A stretch of 64,000 bases of DNA, taken from Streptomyces sp. NBC_00513. Its GTDB lineage: Bacteria; Actinomycetota; Actinomycetes; Streptomycetales; Streptomycetaceae. Under the pieces are notes generated by a model, which worked only from the letters and a program-made list of their open reading frames with translations, did not search any database and was not told the DNA's origin. The stretch spans positions 558,001 through 622,000 of the forward strand of contig NZ_CP107845.1 of the NCBI RefSeq assembly GCF_041431415.1, read 5' to 3'. A program made the position numbers and the translations under genes. Shown here in pieces: positions 1 through 8,349 of the stretch; position 1 is the stretch's first letter, and every line of letters starts with the position of its first letter.

Positions 1-260
1 CGCTGCGGCGCGGTCCGGGTCAGCCAGTGGCGCAGCTCGACGAGGCCCTCGTCGGTGAGGGTGTACTCCTTGCGGCCTCGCGCGCCCGCCGCCGACACGG
101 TGATCAGCCCGGCTTCGGCGAGCTTGGTCAGCTCCGTGTACATCTGGCTCTGGGTGGCGGGCCAGACGTTGGCCAGCGAGGTCTCGAAGCGCTTGAGCAG
201 GTCGTACCCGCTGGCCGGGCGCTCTGACAGGAGTCCGAGAAGGGCGTGTCGAAGGCTCAT
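1..260 (-). CDS. PadR-family transcriptional regulator (C-terminus cut by window edge)
   Basis: The visible 86 residues start MSLRHALLGLLSERPASGYD, the standard PadR winged-helix opening. Next come the recognition-helix region (WPATQSQMYTEL) and the wing (GRKEYTLTDEG). PadR proteins are usually cytoplasmic repressors of a neighbouring membrane or efflux gene. The gene reads leftwards and its C-terminal dimerisation part lies outside the window. It is divergent from the membrane protein at 355, and the 94 bp between their starts hold two copies of a GACATGTC palindrome. It therefore probably represses itself and that neighbour. The family call is firm; the target is inferred from position. Confidence 0.88.
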   Translation of the reverse strand, partial: MSLRHALLGLLSERPASGYDLLKRFETSLANVWPATQSQMYTELTKLAEAGLITVSAAGARGRKEYTLTDEGLVELRHWLTRTAPQ

Positions 261-281
261 TCCCCGAGCTTACATTCCAGT

Positions 282-321
282 CTTGACATGTCGAGAGTAG
301 ACCTTCTAGTTTTGACATGTC
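282..321. promoter_or_regulatory. Twin TTGACATGTC repeats, probable PadR operators in a divergent promoter
   Basis: TTGACATGTC occurs at 283-292 and 312-321, 29 bp apart. Each copy contains the perfect palindrome GACATGTC. They lie between the PadR gene (start 260) and the membrane gene (start 355). ATGT/ACAT-rich sites are typical of PadR operators. Each TTGACA could also serve as a -35 element. Which role applies is inferred. Confidence 0.6.
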
Positions 322-354
322 AGAACAGGAATAACGAAGAGCCCGGGGGCTTCG

Positions 355-909
355 ATGTCGTACGTACGCACCTTTCTGCCGTGGATCGTCTTCGCGGTGT
401 TCCCGTCCACCCAGTGGCAGTGGGGCGCGCTCGCCGGACTCGTGGCGGCCATCGCCGTGACCGTCCAGCAGCGACGGGCCGGTGCCGCTCTCGACGCGCT
501 GATCATCGAGATCGGCTCGGCGGTGTTCTTCGCGGTGCTGACCGGCATCGCCTTCGCCGACCCGCACTCCCCCGTGCACGGCTACTCGGCGGCCCTCTCC
601 TCGGCCACGCTCGCCCTCATCGCCGGCGTCTCGCTGCTGGTGGGCAAGCCCTTCACTTCGGGCATCGCCAAGCGCAGCACCCCCCGCGAGGCATGGGGGC
701 TGAGGCCGTTCATCCGGGCGAACACCGTCATCACCGGCGCGTGGACCACCGCCTTCGCCGTCACCGCCGTCGCGCTCGCGGCCCTCGCCCACGCAGGCCA
801 GGGTCACTCGGCGGCCGCCACACTCGTCCAGGCCGCCGGGTTCGTCCTTCCCATGCTGTTCACGGTCCGCCACGTCGCCGCCGTCCAGGCGAAGACCGGC
901 GCCCGCTGA
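355..909 (+). CDS. Multi-pass membrane protein, probable PadR target
   Basis: This 184-residue protein has about five hydrophobic segments (near residues 7-25, 45-65, 75-95, 125-148 and 155-172), short polar loops and no catalytic motif I recognise. The start ATG at 355 directly follows a GGGGG run that could act as a weak ribosome site. It is divergent from the PadR gene and shares its operator region, the usual arrangement for a PadR-repressed membrane protein. I cannot name a family. A role in efflux or envelope stress would only be a guess from context. Confidence 0.75.
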   Translation: MSYVRTFLPWIVFAVFPSTQWQWGALAGLVAAIAVTVQQRRAGAALDALIIEIGSAVFFAVLTGIAFADPHSPVHGYSAALSSATLALIAGVSLLVGKPFTSGIAKRSTPREAWGLRPFIRANTVITGAWTTAFAVTAVALAALAHAGQGHSAAATLVQAAGFVLPMLFTVRHVAAVQAKTGAR

Positions 910-1126
910 CGCCCGGCCCGTTCAGGTGCCGCGGGGGCTCACGGACCTCCCCCGGCGTGTGGGCATCCGGGGCGGGGCGGCGGCTCGAACCGGGGACGTC
1001 TGGTCGTCTCGAACGCCGCGACGACGCCCCACGGGCAACGGACGCGAGTGCCCGGCTGCCACGGCGTCGGCCCTGTCAGAGGCTGCGCCTAGGCTGTCCG
1101 CACGGACCGGGATCAAGGAGCATGCA

Positions 1127-2938
1127 GTGCGGATAGAGCGTCACCAGGTAGGCGAGACAGTCGTTTCGGCGGCTCGTGAGGACTTCGTGGACCGGATCGG
1201 GGGACAGGTCCGATCCATGTCGAAGGCCGGCCGGATGGCCACCTACGAATGGCAGTCGATCGCCGAGGAGTTCCACGACTACCTGGGCGCCCTGTCCGTC
1301 GAGACGCCCGGCCTCGATTCTCCGGAGGCCCGGGCCGCTCTCAAGGACGCCGCCGAGGCGGCGGCCGGCGCCGTCTCCTACGCGGCGTACCACCCTCACT
1401 GCAGCTTCCAGGTCTTCCTCGATTACGTGAACTTCGGCATGAGTTACGGCCCGGATGTCGAGGACGATGCCGAGGACGATGCCGAGGGAAGCGTCACCCC
1501 TGGCGAGTGGATCGACGCGTTCTGCCTGGCGCTCCTGAGGGACAAGGCCCAGTGGCACGGTGAGGCCTTCCACTTCGCCCGCCAGAAATTCGCGGAGCAG
1601 GCGCAGGGAAGCCCTGCCGGCGAGCTCGTCACGGGGTTCATGGCCGAGGTCCTCGACGACACCGGAGACGATGAGGACTACCCGCCGAGCCCGCAGGCGA
1701 AGCTGGCAGCCATCGACGCCGCGCTGGCCCGCATCGGCAGTCGGGCCCGGGAGACCAACCAACACCTCCTCGATCGGCCGGACAGTGTCGCACTGAGGAC
1801 CCTGCGCGCCGTGGCCGCCGAGGATCGGGAGGGCTTCGACTCCGGACTGGCCGCCCTTCTGCTCGCACACAGCACCGTCAACAGCCCCGCTGCCTCTCCG
1901 AGCAGCCTCCTCCCGCTCCTGCCGCTCGGTCTGGCCGCGCTCGCGTACCGGACCCGTGGTTGGATGCCGGCTCTCCACACCGATTACCTGCCGCACGCCC
2001 TGATCACCAATTTCGAGGCGCGCGGCCCGAGGGTGAAGGGTTTGGGTGTCGACCGGCGGCCGGACGCGGTCGCCTCGCTCGCGGCGGGCCCGCTGCTGGT
2101 GGCACGGCCGACCGACGGAAAGCCTCGGAGCCCGGAAATCGAGGCTCATTGGGACGAGTACACCCGAGAAGCCCTGATCCCCGAGGACGGAAAGCCCCTC
2201 AGCTCATCGCGTCTCGACAGGGCCCTGGACTACCAGGGGCTTCTCTTCAAGTTGCGAGCGGGGCATTCGGCCGACGTGACGGACGCCCAGCTCGCGAACC
2301 TCCGGCTGGCCTCCCAACTGGGGGCGGCCGTGTTCCGCCTTGCCCTGGCGGAGCCGGGTACCGAGGTCGAGGTGACCATCGACGACCGGAAGCTGCGCTG
2401 CCAGGCTGCGCGGGGCGAGGCAGCGGGCGCCGGCAACTGGGCGAACGCCGCCGCCTTCGCCCTGATCACGGGCGTACGCGAGGATCTCGCCCCCATGGTC
2501 CTTGCCGGCCCCACGATCGCCGGGAAGGACGGCTCGGCCTTCGCCTCGTACCGGGAGGCCCTCCACGCCTACCTGACGGGTGTCGATCCCGAGTCGGCGG
2601 CGGAGCGGGCGCTGCGCGGGGCCGAGCAGGCCAAGGAGTGGGGTTTCTTCCCGCCGCCCGCCGTACTGCTGTCGCAGCTGGTGGAGGGCGACGAGGAAAG
2701 CTTCAACCTGGCCCTGGCCGATGCCCTGGAAGCCCATCGCGACCACTACCAGGTCGCGGACCGCGCCGACACCATCGACGCATCGATCGACTTCGACGTG
2801 CTGGCCCTGGCCTGCCACGCCCGACGCAGGGGCTGGGAGATCCGCGTCGAGTCCCCTTACCTGCCGCAGCGGCTCCTCGGAGCCGCTCGCCCTCTCCAGG
2901 TCCCCGGCCGTGAATCCGATGTCCTGCGGGTCTACTGA
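1127..2938 (+). CDS. Immunity 49 (Imm49) family protein
   Basis: The protein has 603 residues. The N-terminal third (around SIAEEFHDYLGALSVETPG and YHPHCSFQVFLDYVNFGMSY) matches the Imm49 family as I remember it, a family predicted from polymorphic-toxin loci to neutralise a toxin domain. The protein is largely helical and acidic, with a low-complexity acidic stretch (EDDAEDDAEG) near residue 110. I chose GTG 1127 because AAGGAG lies 6 bases upstream; an open frame extends further but without a ribosome site. No toxin, WXG or secretion gene is visible on either side, so this is an orphan immunity-type gene. It could protect against neighbours' toxins or have been co-opted. The family assignment is fairly secure; function is not. 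Confidence 0.75.
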   Translation: MRIERHQVGETVVSAAREDFVDRIGGQVRSMSKAGRMATYEWQSIAEEFHDYLGALSVETPGLDSPEARAALKDAAEAAAGAVSYAAYHPHCSFQVFLDYVNFGMSYGPDVEDDAEDDAEGSVTPGEWIDAFCLALLRDKAQWHGEAFHFARQKFAEQAQGSPAGELVTGFMAEVLDDTGDDEDYPPSPQAKLAAIDAALARIGSRARETNQHLLDRPDSVALRTLRAVAAEDREGFDSGLAALLLAHSTVNSPAASPSSLLPLLPLGLAALAYRTRGWMPALHTDYLPHALITNFEARGPRVKGLGVDRRPDAVASLAAGPLLVARPTDGKPRSPEIEAHWDEYTREALIPEDGKPLSSSRLDRALDYQGLLFKLRAGHSADVTDAQLANLRLASQLGAAVFRLALAEPGTEVEVTIDDRKLRCQAARGEAAGAGNWANAAAFALITGVREDLAPMVLAGPTIAGKDGSAFASYREALHAYLTGVDPESAAERALRGAEQAKEWGFFPPPAVLLSQLVEGDEESFNLALADALEAHRDHYQVADRADTIDASIDFDVLALACHARRRGWEIRVESPYLPQRLLGAARPLQVPGRESDVLRVY

Positions 2939-3115
2939 CCGCCTCGGACCTCATGCCGCTGCCGCGATGCCGGCCGGCCAAGAGGTGGGGGCCGTGGAGG
3001 TGGCGGACTTCAAGGAGGATCCCACCCCGGTCGTCGGCACCCTTGCCGACGATGTGCCGGCCTTCGCTGTACCCCTGCTGGACCGGGGCACCACACGGGA
3101 GGAACCACCACATGA

Positions 3116-4057
3116 ATGCGCCGTCATCGGCCGGCGGAGCGCCCCGAACCGACGGGGCATCCGTCCGCAACGGCGGTCGACGAGTTGGAGCGCTTGGGCG
3201 TGGCTGCCGTGGCGGGCGAATACCACAGCGTCGTCGCTCGCGCCGCTGCCGCCAGGGCCGACGCACTCGGCGTACCGTTCCTCTGCTCGTCAGCGGTACT
3301 CGACGCGCTCACCGAACGGCCGACGGAATGGGTCGCGCGCCTCGCCCCGGCGCAGTCGCACGGTTGGAGGGTCTACGCCGATTTCCTCCTCGAAACGGGC
3401 CACCGCCGCGTCGCCGTGGCAACCCAGCCGAGTGTCTACTGGGCATCCGGCGCCCGCATTCTGCGGGACTGCCTCGCGCCACGCGGCGGCACCGTCCTCG
3501 AACTCGACATGAACGCGCTCACCCCCGCGGCGCTGTGCGACGCACTCGTCGACCAGCGCGCGACAGCCCTCCTTCTTCTGGTGGGTCACCCGGAGCCCGC
3601 GGTGTCGATCGTCAAGGCCGTCCGCCACGACCAGCGCCTCGACGAGGTTCTGATCGGCGCTCCGGCCGGACAACCGGAGTTCGCCGAGTGGGCGAAACTG
3701 CTGGGCGACGACAGTGTCGCGATCCCCTTCCTGCGCTACCTGCCCGAACACCTCGGGCCACTCGGAGCACGAGTCGAGGCGGCCCTGCGCGAGCAACTGG
3801 CCGAGGCGCCCTCCTTCGTCGCCTTCGAGGGCTACGACTCGATCGTCGTCCTCGCCGACGTACTGCGTTCTCACGGCACGGAGCGGGCGCGCATCGCCGA
3901 ATCCTGGCCGAGCGTCGTGGTCGAAGGCACTCGCGGGCAGATCAGGTTCTCCCGGACGCCAGGCGTCGGTGTGTGGCAATGGGCTTGGGCGCCGGTGCGA
4001 GTCGTTGATCGAGACACGGCGGCACCGGACCGCTTTCGGACCCTTCACTCGGGCTGA
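3116..4057 (+). pseudogene. N-terminally truncated ABC substrate-binding protein (LivJ/periplasmic-binding type I)
   Basis: From about residue 20 (AVDELERLGVAAVAGEYHSV) to the end, this 313-residue frame reads as a streptomycete branched-chain-amino-acid-type substrate-binding protein. The usual first 60-70 residues, including the beta-strand that opens lobe 1 (RIGVL..LTGP type), are absent. A stop codon (3113-3115) sits immediately before the ATG at 3116. There is no signal peptide or lipobox. GGAGG at 3099-3103 precedes the overlapping ATGs at 3112 and 3116. The 170 bp upstream carry no recognisable missing part. No permease or ATPase gene is adjacent. I call it a decayed gene. A cytoplasmic sensor derivative is possible, but the fold would lack part of lobe 1. 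Confidence 0.7.
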
Positions 4058-4188
4058 GATCACCGGCCCGGGCCGCGGTCCGGGCCTGTCCGAACTCGCG
4101 GCTGCGCACGTGGCGTCCAGTCCGTCTGTCCACCGGCCTGGGTCGCCCTACTGGCTCTCTGCTTCGCAACGGCGGTTCGCCCGCATGG

Positions 4189-4285
4189 TCGTACGGTCAC
4201 GGAGCGGTACGGCCGTCCGCTCGGACGGTCACGCGGCGGTACGGGCCGTCCCCTCGGACGGTCACGCGGCGGTACGGGCCGTCCC
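4189..4285. repeat. Three tandem copies of a ~33-bp GC-rich repeat
   Basis: A 33-bp unit (core GGTCACGCGGCGGTACGGGC) lies at 4221-4253 and repeats almost exactly at 4254-4285. A more diverged copy lies at 4189-4220. Each unit contains inverted GGACGG/CCGTCC parts and can form a hairpin. The array sits in the 286-bp gap between the truncated binding protein and the convergent membrane gene, so it may act in termination. It may also be a minisatellite-like expansion. Confidence 0.7.
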
Positions 4286-4342
4286 GGCAGGGACGACCCG
4301 CGCTCGGCCGAAGGCACATCATCCCGCCCACCCGCACGCACG

Positions 4343-5209
4343 TCACATCGAGGGTGTGGCCGGTCCGCGACGTCGGTTGCGCACGCCCACCACCGCGGCG
4401 AGCGGCAGGGCGAGGACGAGGGGCAGGAGCAGCGCGTCCAGAGCCCCCACGATGATGCCGACGGCCGCGAACGGCAGGCTCGCCAGGAGAACCGCGGGAG
4501 CCGTACGCAGCCGGGTGAACGCCTGCCGACCGGCCAACAGCAGTCCGGCGAGGGACGGCAGGAGAGTGGGCAGCGTGTTCAGCGGATGCGGCAGCGACCA
4601 CAGGGCGGGCGCCACGGTCAGTACCGCCGCCCCGGCCAGCGCGGCGACCACCCCGGCCTTCGAGGCGCGCGGACGGGGCATGGGGCGCAGGTCCGGCGGG
4701 CAGAGCACCGCCACCAGGGCCGACAGGAACGCCGGCCCGCTGAAGAACACCGCGAACTCGAGCCCCAGGCCCGGCCGGAGGGCCTGGACGGCGAAACTCG
4801 CGGTGAGGCCCGCCAACGCGGTCCAGGTTCCCACCGCCCAGCGGCCGGTCAAGGCCAGAACCACACCCACGAGGGCAGCCACGCCGCCCGCCCCCGTAAG
4901 GACGACGGAGCCGATGTCATCCATCCGGTCTGTGATGCGGAGGGCGGAGATCGTCAGCCTGGTCAGGAACATCGTGTAGACGCCGACCGCGATGACGGCG
5001 AACGGCGCCACGGCCGCGAGGAGCCGTCCGGCACGTCCCGCCGAGCCGAGCCCGAGCCGCATGCGCAGGGCGTGGGAGGCGATGTCGGCGGCCTCGCGCA
5101 TCCGCGCCGTCCTGCTCGCCCCGTCGGTGGCCTCGCGGTGGGCATCGGCTATCTCGTCGCCGAACTCCCGGCGGTAGGAGGCCGGGTAGAGCTTCAACAG
5201 ATTGGTCAT
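4343..5209 (-). CDS. PadR-linked multi-pass membrane protein
   Basis: This 288-residue protein opens with MTNLLKLYPASYRREFGDEI, a short amphipathic cytoplasmic domain often seen in membrane proteins encoded next to PadR regulators. About seven hydrophobic segments follow (roughly residues 60-85, 95-118, 122-150, 155-175, 190-210, 215-235 and 250-280) and a basic tail (RNRRRG). Its ATG overlaps the stop of the PadR gene by four bases (ATGA), so the two are translationally coupled. It is presumably repressed by that PadR protein together with the regulator itself. No transport motif is recognisable. Role unknown. Confidence 0.8.
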   Translation of the reverse strand: MTNLLKLYPASYRREFGDEIADAHREATDGASRTARMREAADIASHALRMRLGLGSAGRAGRLLAAVAPFAVIAVGVYTMFLTRLTISALRITDRMDDIGSVVLTGAGGVAALVGVVLALTGRWAVGTWTALAGLTASFAVQALRPGLGLEFAVFFSGPAFLSALVAVLCPPDLRPMPRPRASKAGVVAALAGAAVLTVAPALWSLPHPLNTLPTLLPSLAGLLLAGRQAFTRLRTAPAVLLASLPFAAVGIIVGALDALLLPLVLALPLAAVVGVRNRRRGPATPSM

Positions 5210-5562
5210 GCCGTGACCGCCTTGCCGAGGCCGCCGAGGTTCAGACGCCGGGTCGCCTCCTGGGCGTTCCGCGCGATGCGAGCCGCCTCTGCCGCCAGGA
5301 CCTCGCGTCCACGCGGAGCCAGCGTGTAGCGGCGCCGCCTGCGGCCCTCGACCACCTCGTCCTCGTGGACGGCGATGAGGTCCTGTTCGAGGAGCCGCTC
5401 CAGGGCCCCGTACAACGTTCCGGTACGCATCTTCGTTCGGCCTTCCGAGATCTTCTCGATCTCTTGGACGATCGCGTATCCGTGCCGTGGGGCATCGGCG
5501 ATCGCCGTGAGGATGAGGAGGGTCGGCTCGCGCAGAGGTTGTTCGTTCACAAGGATCACCAT
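5206..5562 (-). CDS. PadR-family transcriptional regulator
   Basis: This 118-residue protein has the PadR winged helix (EPTLLILTAIADAPRHGYAI, then RTGTLYGALERLLEQDLI) and wing (EGRRRRRYTLAPRG). It has only a short C-terminal helix, as in the PadR-s2 subfamily. I chose ATG 5562, which lies 12 bases from a large palindrome at 5575-5601. A GTG at 5550 is the alternative. Neither has a good ribosome site, so a short-leader or leaderless transcript is plausible. The gene overlaps the downstream membrane gene by four bases. Autorepression through the palindrome is inferred. Confidence 0.88.
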   Translation of the reverse strand: MVILVNEQPLREPTLLILTAIADAPRHGYAIVQEIEKISEGRTKMRTGTLYGALERLLEQDLIAVHEDEVVEGRRRRRYTLAPRGREVLAAEAARIARNAQEATRRLNLGGLGKAVTA

Positions 5563-5574
5563 AGATCGCGTACC

Positions 5575-5601
5575 GGCATATGTCGATGGCCGACCTATGC
5601 C
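5575..5601. promoter_or_regulatory. 27-bp inverted repeat, probable operator of the PadR/membrane operon
   Basis: The arms GGCATATGTCG (5575-5585) and CGACCTATGCC (5591-5601) are complementary at 10 of 11 positions around a 5-bp spacer. The element lies 12 bp upstream of the PadR start on the minus strand, where it would overlap the promoter or transcription start. It is among the most symmetric sites in the window. Confidence 0.7.
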
Positions 5602-5771
5602 GCTTCCGTGCTCCGTCCCATCCGCGTCCCCACCCGGAGTCCCCACATGGAGTCCCCACTCCGGTGTCGGTCACCGGTCGCGGTCGTGATTCCCTCCAGA
5701 CCGGGGAAGGATGCGGCCGTTCCATCCGCTCCGCCTGACGCCTGACGCCTGACGCCTGTGGACGGTACGGA

Positions 5772-6020
5772 TCAGAACAGGGTCTCCTGCCCCGGGACGG
5801 TGTCCGGCTCGGGCTGGTGCTGCCTGTCGAGGAGTGTGAGCAGCTCGGAAGCCGGGGCGCGGACGCCCCGACCACCGCCCCGGCCACCGGGCATCGACGT
5901 GCTCGTGCCTGCCGGAGGGCGGATCGCAGGGCTTGCCTCATGCGGCAGGCCGCTTCCTGTTCGAGCCGCGGCGCTCTGATCGATCGCGGCCTCACCGAGT
6001 GATGTGTGGGAGTTCGACAT
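5772..6020 (-). CDS. Possible small orphan protein (82 aa), doubtful
   Basis: An ATG-started frame of 82 residues begins MSNSHTSLGEAAIDQSAAAR and ends PGQETLF. It is low in hydrophobic residues, has a Gly/Arg-rich middle, and no cysteine or membrane segment. Third-position G/C is biased but less than in the neighbours, and the ribosome site is weak. It could be a small disordered or precursor-type peptide, or chance. The rest of 5602-6136 shows nothing I can support. Confidence 0.25.
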   Translation of the reverse strand: MSNSHTSLGEAAIDQSAAARTGSGLPHEASPAIRPPAGTSTSMPGGRGGGRGVRAPASELLTLLDRQHQPEPDTVPGQETLF

Positions 6021-6136
6021 GGCTGAACCCTGCCCGCCCGCTGGGCATCTGATGCGGCCGGCCGGTGCGGGCGGGAGGGTTGCGGGTGCGGCGGGGGCAC
6101 CGGAGTGCCAGTGGCTCCGACCCGGCCGGGCGGCGA

Positions 6137-6541
6137 TCAGAAGGGATCGATCGACACTTGACCGGTGGAGGCCGCGCACACCTCCCAACGGCCCCCGGAA
6201 CGACGCAGGTCCAGCACCACCGCGACCGGGTCGCCGTCGCCCTGGGTGAGGTCCACGTTGACCGAGGCATCGTCGGCGCTCGCGGTGGAGGACACGATGT
6301 GGTGCTCGAACGTCTTCGCGAGGGAATGCAGGACGGCCGCAGGATCGCCCGTGCCGTCCGGACAGAGGCCTTCCGGAGCGGTGGCCGGTGCGTGATCTCC
6401 GTTTCCCACCGCGTCGAGGTACTCGTCCACCGCCCGGTGCAACGGGCTCGACCCCACGACACCGGTCCCCGTGAACACCACCGCCATGACGATCCCGGCC
6501 ACGAGCAGTGGCAGCCCCGCCGCGAGTGCCACCATCAGCAC
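6137..6541 (-). CDS. Membrane-anchored protein with a small extracytoplasmic domain
   Basis: This 134-residue protein has one hydrophobic segment at residues 4-26 (VALAAGLPLLVAGIVMAVVF) and an extracytoplasmic domain of about 105 residues. The pattern (AVDEYLDAVGNGD, then VNVDLTQGDGDPVAVVLDL, ending GGRWEVCAAS) resembles the NTF2/SnoaL-like DUF4878 fold found on many actinobacterial lipoproteins and anchored proteins. I chose GTG 6541 because a perfect AGGAGG (6548-6553) lies 6 bases upstream. Two cysteines (CPDG and VCAA) could form a disulfide. It is divergent from the MerR gene. Function unknown. Confidence 0.7.
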   Translation of the reverse strand: MLMVALAAGLPLLVAGIVMAVVFTGTGVVGSSPLHRAVDEYLDAVGNGDHAPATAPEGLCPDGTGDPAAVLHSLAKTFEHHIVSSTASADDASVNVDLTQGDGDPVAVVLDLRRSGGRWEVCAASTGQVSIDPF

Positions 6542-6818
6542 TCCCCTCCTCCTGCCTTCCCGCACAACCCCGCCCCTCCGCCAAGCGCCAGGGCCAGGGC
6601 CCCGGTTCGACACATCGCCGATGTAGAGAAGGGACGCAGCACTTCCGGCGGCCGTTCCACGATCCGCGCCCGGCGGTTCGTGGGTGGGCCGGTGCAAGCC
6701 GCCGGATCGGCCGCGCATCCGCCTGCGCCGAGCCCCGTCGTCCGGGGTCCGTAGCCCCGTCGACCCCTCGACCCGTAGTCCTGTGGTCCTGTGGTCCCGA
6801 AGGTTGCCATGGCCCCGG

Positions 6819-6850
6819 TTGACTCTCCCGTGGGGGGAGACAGCAAGCTG
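6819..6850 (+). promoter_or_regulatory. MerR-type operator-promoter
   Basis: TTGACT (6819-6824) is a candidate -35 box. An inverted repeat, TCTCCC (6824-6829) and GGGAGA (6835-6840), lies right after it, ending about 15 bp before the MerR start at 6856. A dyad in an overlong -35/-10 spacer is the standard MerR activation architecture. The GAC-CTCCCC-GGGGAG pattern is the common streptomycete version. Confidence 0.75.
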
Positions 6851-6855
6851 AGGGC

Positions 6856-7806
6856 ATGGACAGCGACACGCTCTATTCCATCGGAGAGCTATCCCGCCGA
6901 ACCGGTCTGACGGTGAAGACCATCCGGTTCTATTCCGACAAGGGCATCGTCCCGCCGGCCGACCGCAGCCCGGCCGGTTACCGCCTCTACGGCCTCGACG
7001 CACTCGCACGCCTGGAACTGGCCCGCACGCTGCGCGATCTCGGGCTCGACCTGGCGACCGTGCGCAAGGTACTGGACCGGGAAGCCTCCATACCGGAGGT
7101 CACGGAAGCGCACGCCACCGCCTTGGACGTGCGGATCCGCACTCTGCGCCTACGCCGGGCAGTACTCCGTGCGGTCGCCCGACACGCCCCCACCACCATG
7201 GAGATGGACCTCTTGCGCCAACTCGCCACGCTCTCCCAGGCCGAACAACGGCGCCTCGTATCCGACTTCATCGACGGTGTCTTCGAAGACCACGACATCA
7301 ATCCCGAGTTCGTGGCCCTGATGCGGTCCGCCGTGCCCGAGTTGCCCGACGATCCCACACCCGAACAGGTCGAGGCCTGGGTGGAACTCGTCGGACTCTG
7401 CCAGAACGCAGACTTCCGTGACACGCTGCGCCGCATGGCCGAGGACCAGGCGGTGGAGCCCTCCCCGCAGGACATCGGCGCTCTGCACTCCACTCTCAAC
7501 CGGGTGATGGGTGAACGAATCGACGAGGCCGTGTCCGCCGGCCTCCTGCCGGCCTCCGCCAAGGGTGAGGCCCTTTCCGATTCACTGGGCAACCTCTACG
7601 CGCACGCATTCGAGCGTGCCGGCGAAAGCGATCTGCGCCGCTGGCTCCTCGCCCGCCTGCGGACAACCACCGACCCACACGCCGAGCGCTACTGGCAGCT
7701 CCTGGCGACGATCAACGGGTGGCCCGCATCACCGGCGCTCGCTCCCGTCCACTCCTGGTTCACCACCGCCTTCGCCACGGGCGATGTCGCCATCACGAAG
7801 GGCTGA
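6856..7806 (+). CDS. MerR-family transcriptional regulator with long C-terminal effector domain
   Basis: This 316-residue protein has a typical MerR DNA-binding domain at residues 6-75 (YSIGELSRRTGLTVKTIRFY, then SPAGYRLYG). A linker helix follows, then a C-terminal region of about 200 helical residues that resembles a TipAS-like or helical sensor domain rather than a metal-binding tail; I see no cysteine pair. A MerR-type promoter sits directly upstream, so autoregulation is likely. The next gene starts 4 bases after the stop, so the two are probably co-transcribed. Ligand unknown; a hydrophobic compound is plausible by analogy with TipA-like proteins. Confidence 0.88.
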   Translation: MDSDTLYSIGELSRRTGLTVKTIRFYSDKGIVPPADRSPAGYRLYGLDALARLELARTLRDLGLDLATVRKVLDREASIPEVTEAHATALDVRIRTLRLRRAVLRAVARHAPTTMEMDLLRQLATLSQAEQRRLVSDFIDGVFEDHDINPEFVALMRSAVPELPDDPTPEQVEAWVELVGLCQNADFRDTLRRMAEDQAVEPSPQDIGALHSTLNRVMGERIDEAVSAGLLPASAKGEALSDSLGNLYAHAFERAGESDLRRWLLARLRTTTDPHAERYWQLLATINGWPASPALAPVHSWFTTAFATGDVAITKG

Positions 7807-7810
7807 CGCG

Positions 7811-8167
7811 ATGAAGACGCGCGATCTCGCTTTCGGCCTGTACGCGGACGAGCAGGGGCTGGCATGGGTCAGCGGGCTCGTCGAGGACGCGGTGGGTTCC
7901 CGGAGCGCCCGGATCATCGGTCGGACCGTCGCCGATTCGTTTCCCGGCAGCGAGCTGTCGACCGCCGACATGTACGACCACCTGGCGGAGCAGTGGGCCG
8001 CGGAACATCCCGCTCAGGGCGGCGGCTCCCGACAACTGATCGAACTGCGCGTCCACTTGGCGTGTTCGCTCCGGACGTGGCGGGCGCTCCGCAAGGCGGT
8101 GATCAACGGCTTGTGTCCGGAGGGAACGGGCCCCCACACCTGCCGTGTGCCGTGGATGGCTGTCTGA
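7811..8167 (+). CDS. Small conserved-looking protein co-transcribed with MerR gene
   Basis: This 118-residue soluble protein has no family I recognise. It starts MKTRDLAFGLYADEQGLAWV and ends with a cysteine-containing segment (LCPEGTGPHTCRVPWMAV). A third cysteine lies near residue 87 (LACSLRTWRALRKAV). ATG 7811 begins four bases after the MerR stop with the same strand bias, so translational coupling is likely. Codon use matches the neighbours, supporting a real gene. It may be a partner or substrate-linked protein of the MerR regulator; this rests on position only. Confidence 0.65.
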   Translation: MKTRDLAFGLYADEQGLAWVSGLVEDAVGSRSARIIGRTVADSFPGSELSTADMYDHLAEQWAAEHPAQGGGSRQLIELRVHLACSLRTWRALRKAVINGLCPEGTGPHTCRVPWMAV

Positions 8168-8349
8168 GGGGCACCCGGCCACCTTCCGCCCGGACACCCG
8201 CCACCCGACCGACCTCCGACCGGCCGGAATTCGAGACCGACGGCTCCGCGGAATCGATACTTCGGACGCGGCCGTCCCGCCTCCCCGGAACGGCTGCGGC
8301 TCGGGCCGCCCCCGGGGCATGCTCGCAACCCACACAGAGGAGGTACAGC

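Noticed and set aside
926..1126. Upstream extension of the Imm49 frame
   Set aside because: The extension is Arg/Pro-rich with no ribosome site, whereas GTG 1127 has AAGGAG at ideal distance.
4586..5329. Plus-strand frame antisense to the PadR-linked membrane gene
   Set aside because: Gly/Arg/His-rich shadow with no ribosome site; the minus strand has clear membrane helices and a coupled PadR gene.
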